NCBI GenBank assembly: GCA_963790585.1 | Contig: CAWBOY010000001.1 | Location: forward strand, 124,001-188,000 | Direction: 5' to 3' | Length of the DNA: 64,000 nt | Origin: CAWBOY01 sp963790585 | GTDB taxonomy: Bacteria > Planctomycetota > Planctomycetia > Gemmatales > Gemmataceae | In this document: positions 63,689-64,000 of the stretch, one piece after another | Layout of the letters: each line of letters begins with the position of its first letter | Position numbering within the stretch: the stretch's first letter is position 1 | The notes under the pieces: generated by a model | Told to the model about the DNA's origin: nothing | Databases searched by the model: none | The model's input: the letters and a program-made list of their open reading frames with translations, nothing else | Made by a program: the position numbers and the translations under genes

Positions 63689-64000
63689 GAGTTTGGTCAC
63701 GTCAGAGCACCAATTTGGCTTCTTAGCGTTTCCTGTATAAGCGTGAGGTTTTTAGAGGCCAGATCCAAATGGGCCTTTTCGCTCCGATACAAAGCTCGCG
63801 TGGCACAACCGGTCCAAGCACTTTTCCGACTAGTGCATCTCTGCTCTCTTAACACGTTTGCCCACCACTATCTTGCACGCACCGCCGACCACGCGCTTGA
63901 TGCTCCGGGTACTCCATCCGACTGGGTATCGAGGCATCTCTTCGGCCGGGTAAAGCTACGAAGGAGGAAGCGTACGCGAAATAGCAGGTAAGTTCGGCCC
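63689..64000. other. Right-end region without a supported gene
   Basis: An 82-codon GTG ORF at 63743-63991 was seen but has no recognisable family or ribosome site, so it is not called. No other structure was noticed. Confidence 0.4.

Noticed and set aside
63743..63991. 82-codon GTG ORF at the right end
   Set aside because: No ribosome binding site and no recognisable family.

Overview
The window is a 64 kb chromosomal stretch that looks like a planctomycete, most likely close to Gemmata. The evidence is the gene content: two secreted DUF1501 proteins, a DUF1549/DUF1553 protein with CxxCH motifs, a cytochrome/WD40 protein, a DUF1559 pilin-like protein with an H-x9-DG motif, a C25-type peptidase, an alpha-2-macroglobulin, a CRTAC1/UnbV protein and many Tat leaders of the NRRDF type. 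Genus and species cannot be fixed from the sequence alone.

Layout. 1-11 kb: a ClC channel (runs off the left edge), a ThuA-like protein, a DUF433/DUF5615 toxin-antitoxin pair, a hicB gene with a broken hicA, and the DUF1501/DUF1549 secreted set. 11-14 kb: an Rpn-type nuclease gene with a strong internal translation start, followed by a stand-alone duplicate of its 3' end that a complete IS4-family element has split exactly at the start codon. 13.7-29 kb: WD40, peptidase, VOC and alpha-2-macroglobulin genes, a duplicated pair of zinc-ribbon membrane proteins, GNAT, Uma2 and an oxidoreductase. Large palindromic and tandem repeats lie between them. 29-31.7 kb: a lipoprotein peptidase and split coaB/coaC. 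31.8-36.5 kb: the most interesting block. It holds an ECF sigma factor, a zinc-finger anti-sigma factor, two Cys-rich Tat-exported precursor proteins, a DUF692 multinuclear iron oxidase (MNIO), a DoxX membrane protein and a DUF2063 partner. This matches a bufferin-type metal-binding RiPP operon, here in a planctomycete arrangement. 36.6-49 kb: PBP4, a YbaK deacylase, an ABC exporter, a trypsin-like protease, archease plus RtcB, trpBA and EttA. 49-60 kb: an ABC/FtsX exporter, NUDIX, a PQQ-propeller lipoprotein, DUF1559, a nitrilase and a CRTAC1 protein. 60-62.4 kb: a group II intron beside a terminator-like hairpin, inside a pair of short inverted repeats. The right end holds one frame-broken lipoprotein gene.

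Two general features matter for any reader. First, about sixteen reading frames are broken by one or two bases while the other frame continues the same protein family, several of them at short homopolymers. Uncorrected sequencing indels are the likeliest cause, so these genes are annotated here as single CDSs with a noted frame break. Second, intergenic space is crowded with palindromes, including a 73-bp family present three times with a loop that shows its orientation, nested cruciform-like blocks, and two copies of a 16-bp perfect palindrome resembling parS. No rRNA, tRNA or CRISPR array was recognised.
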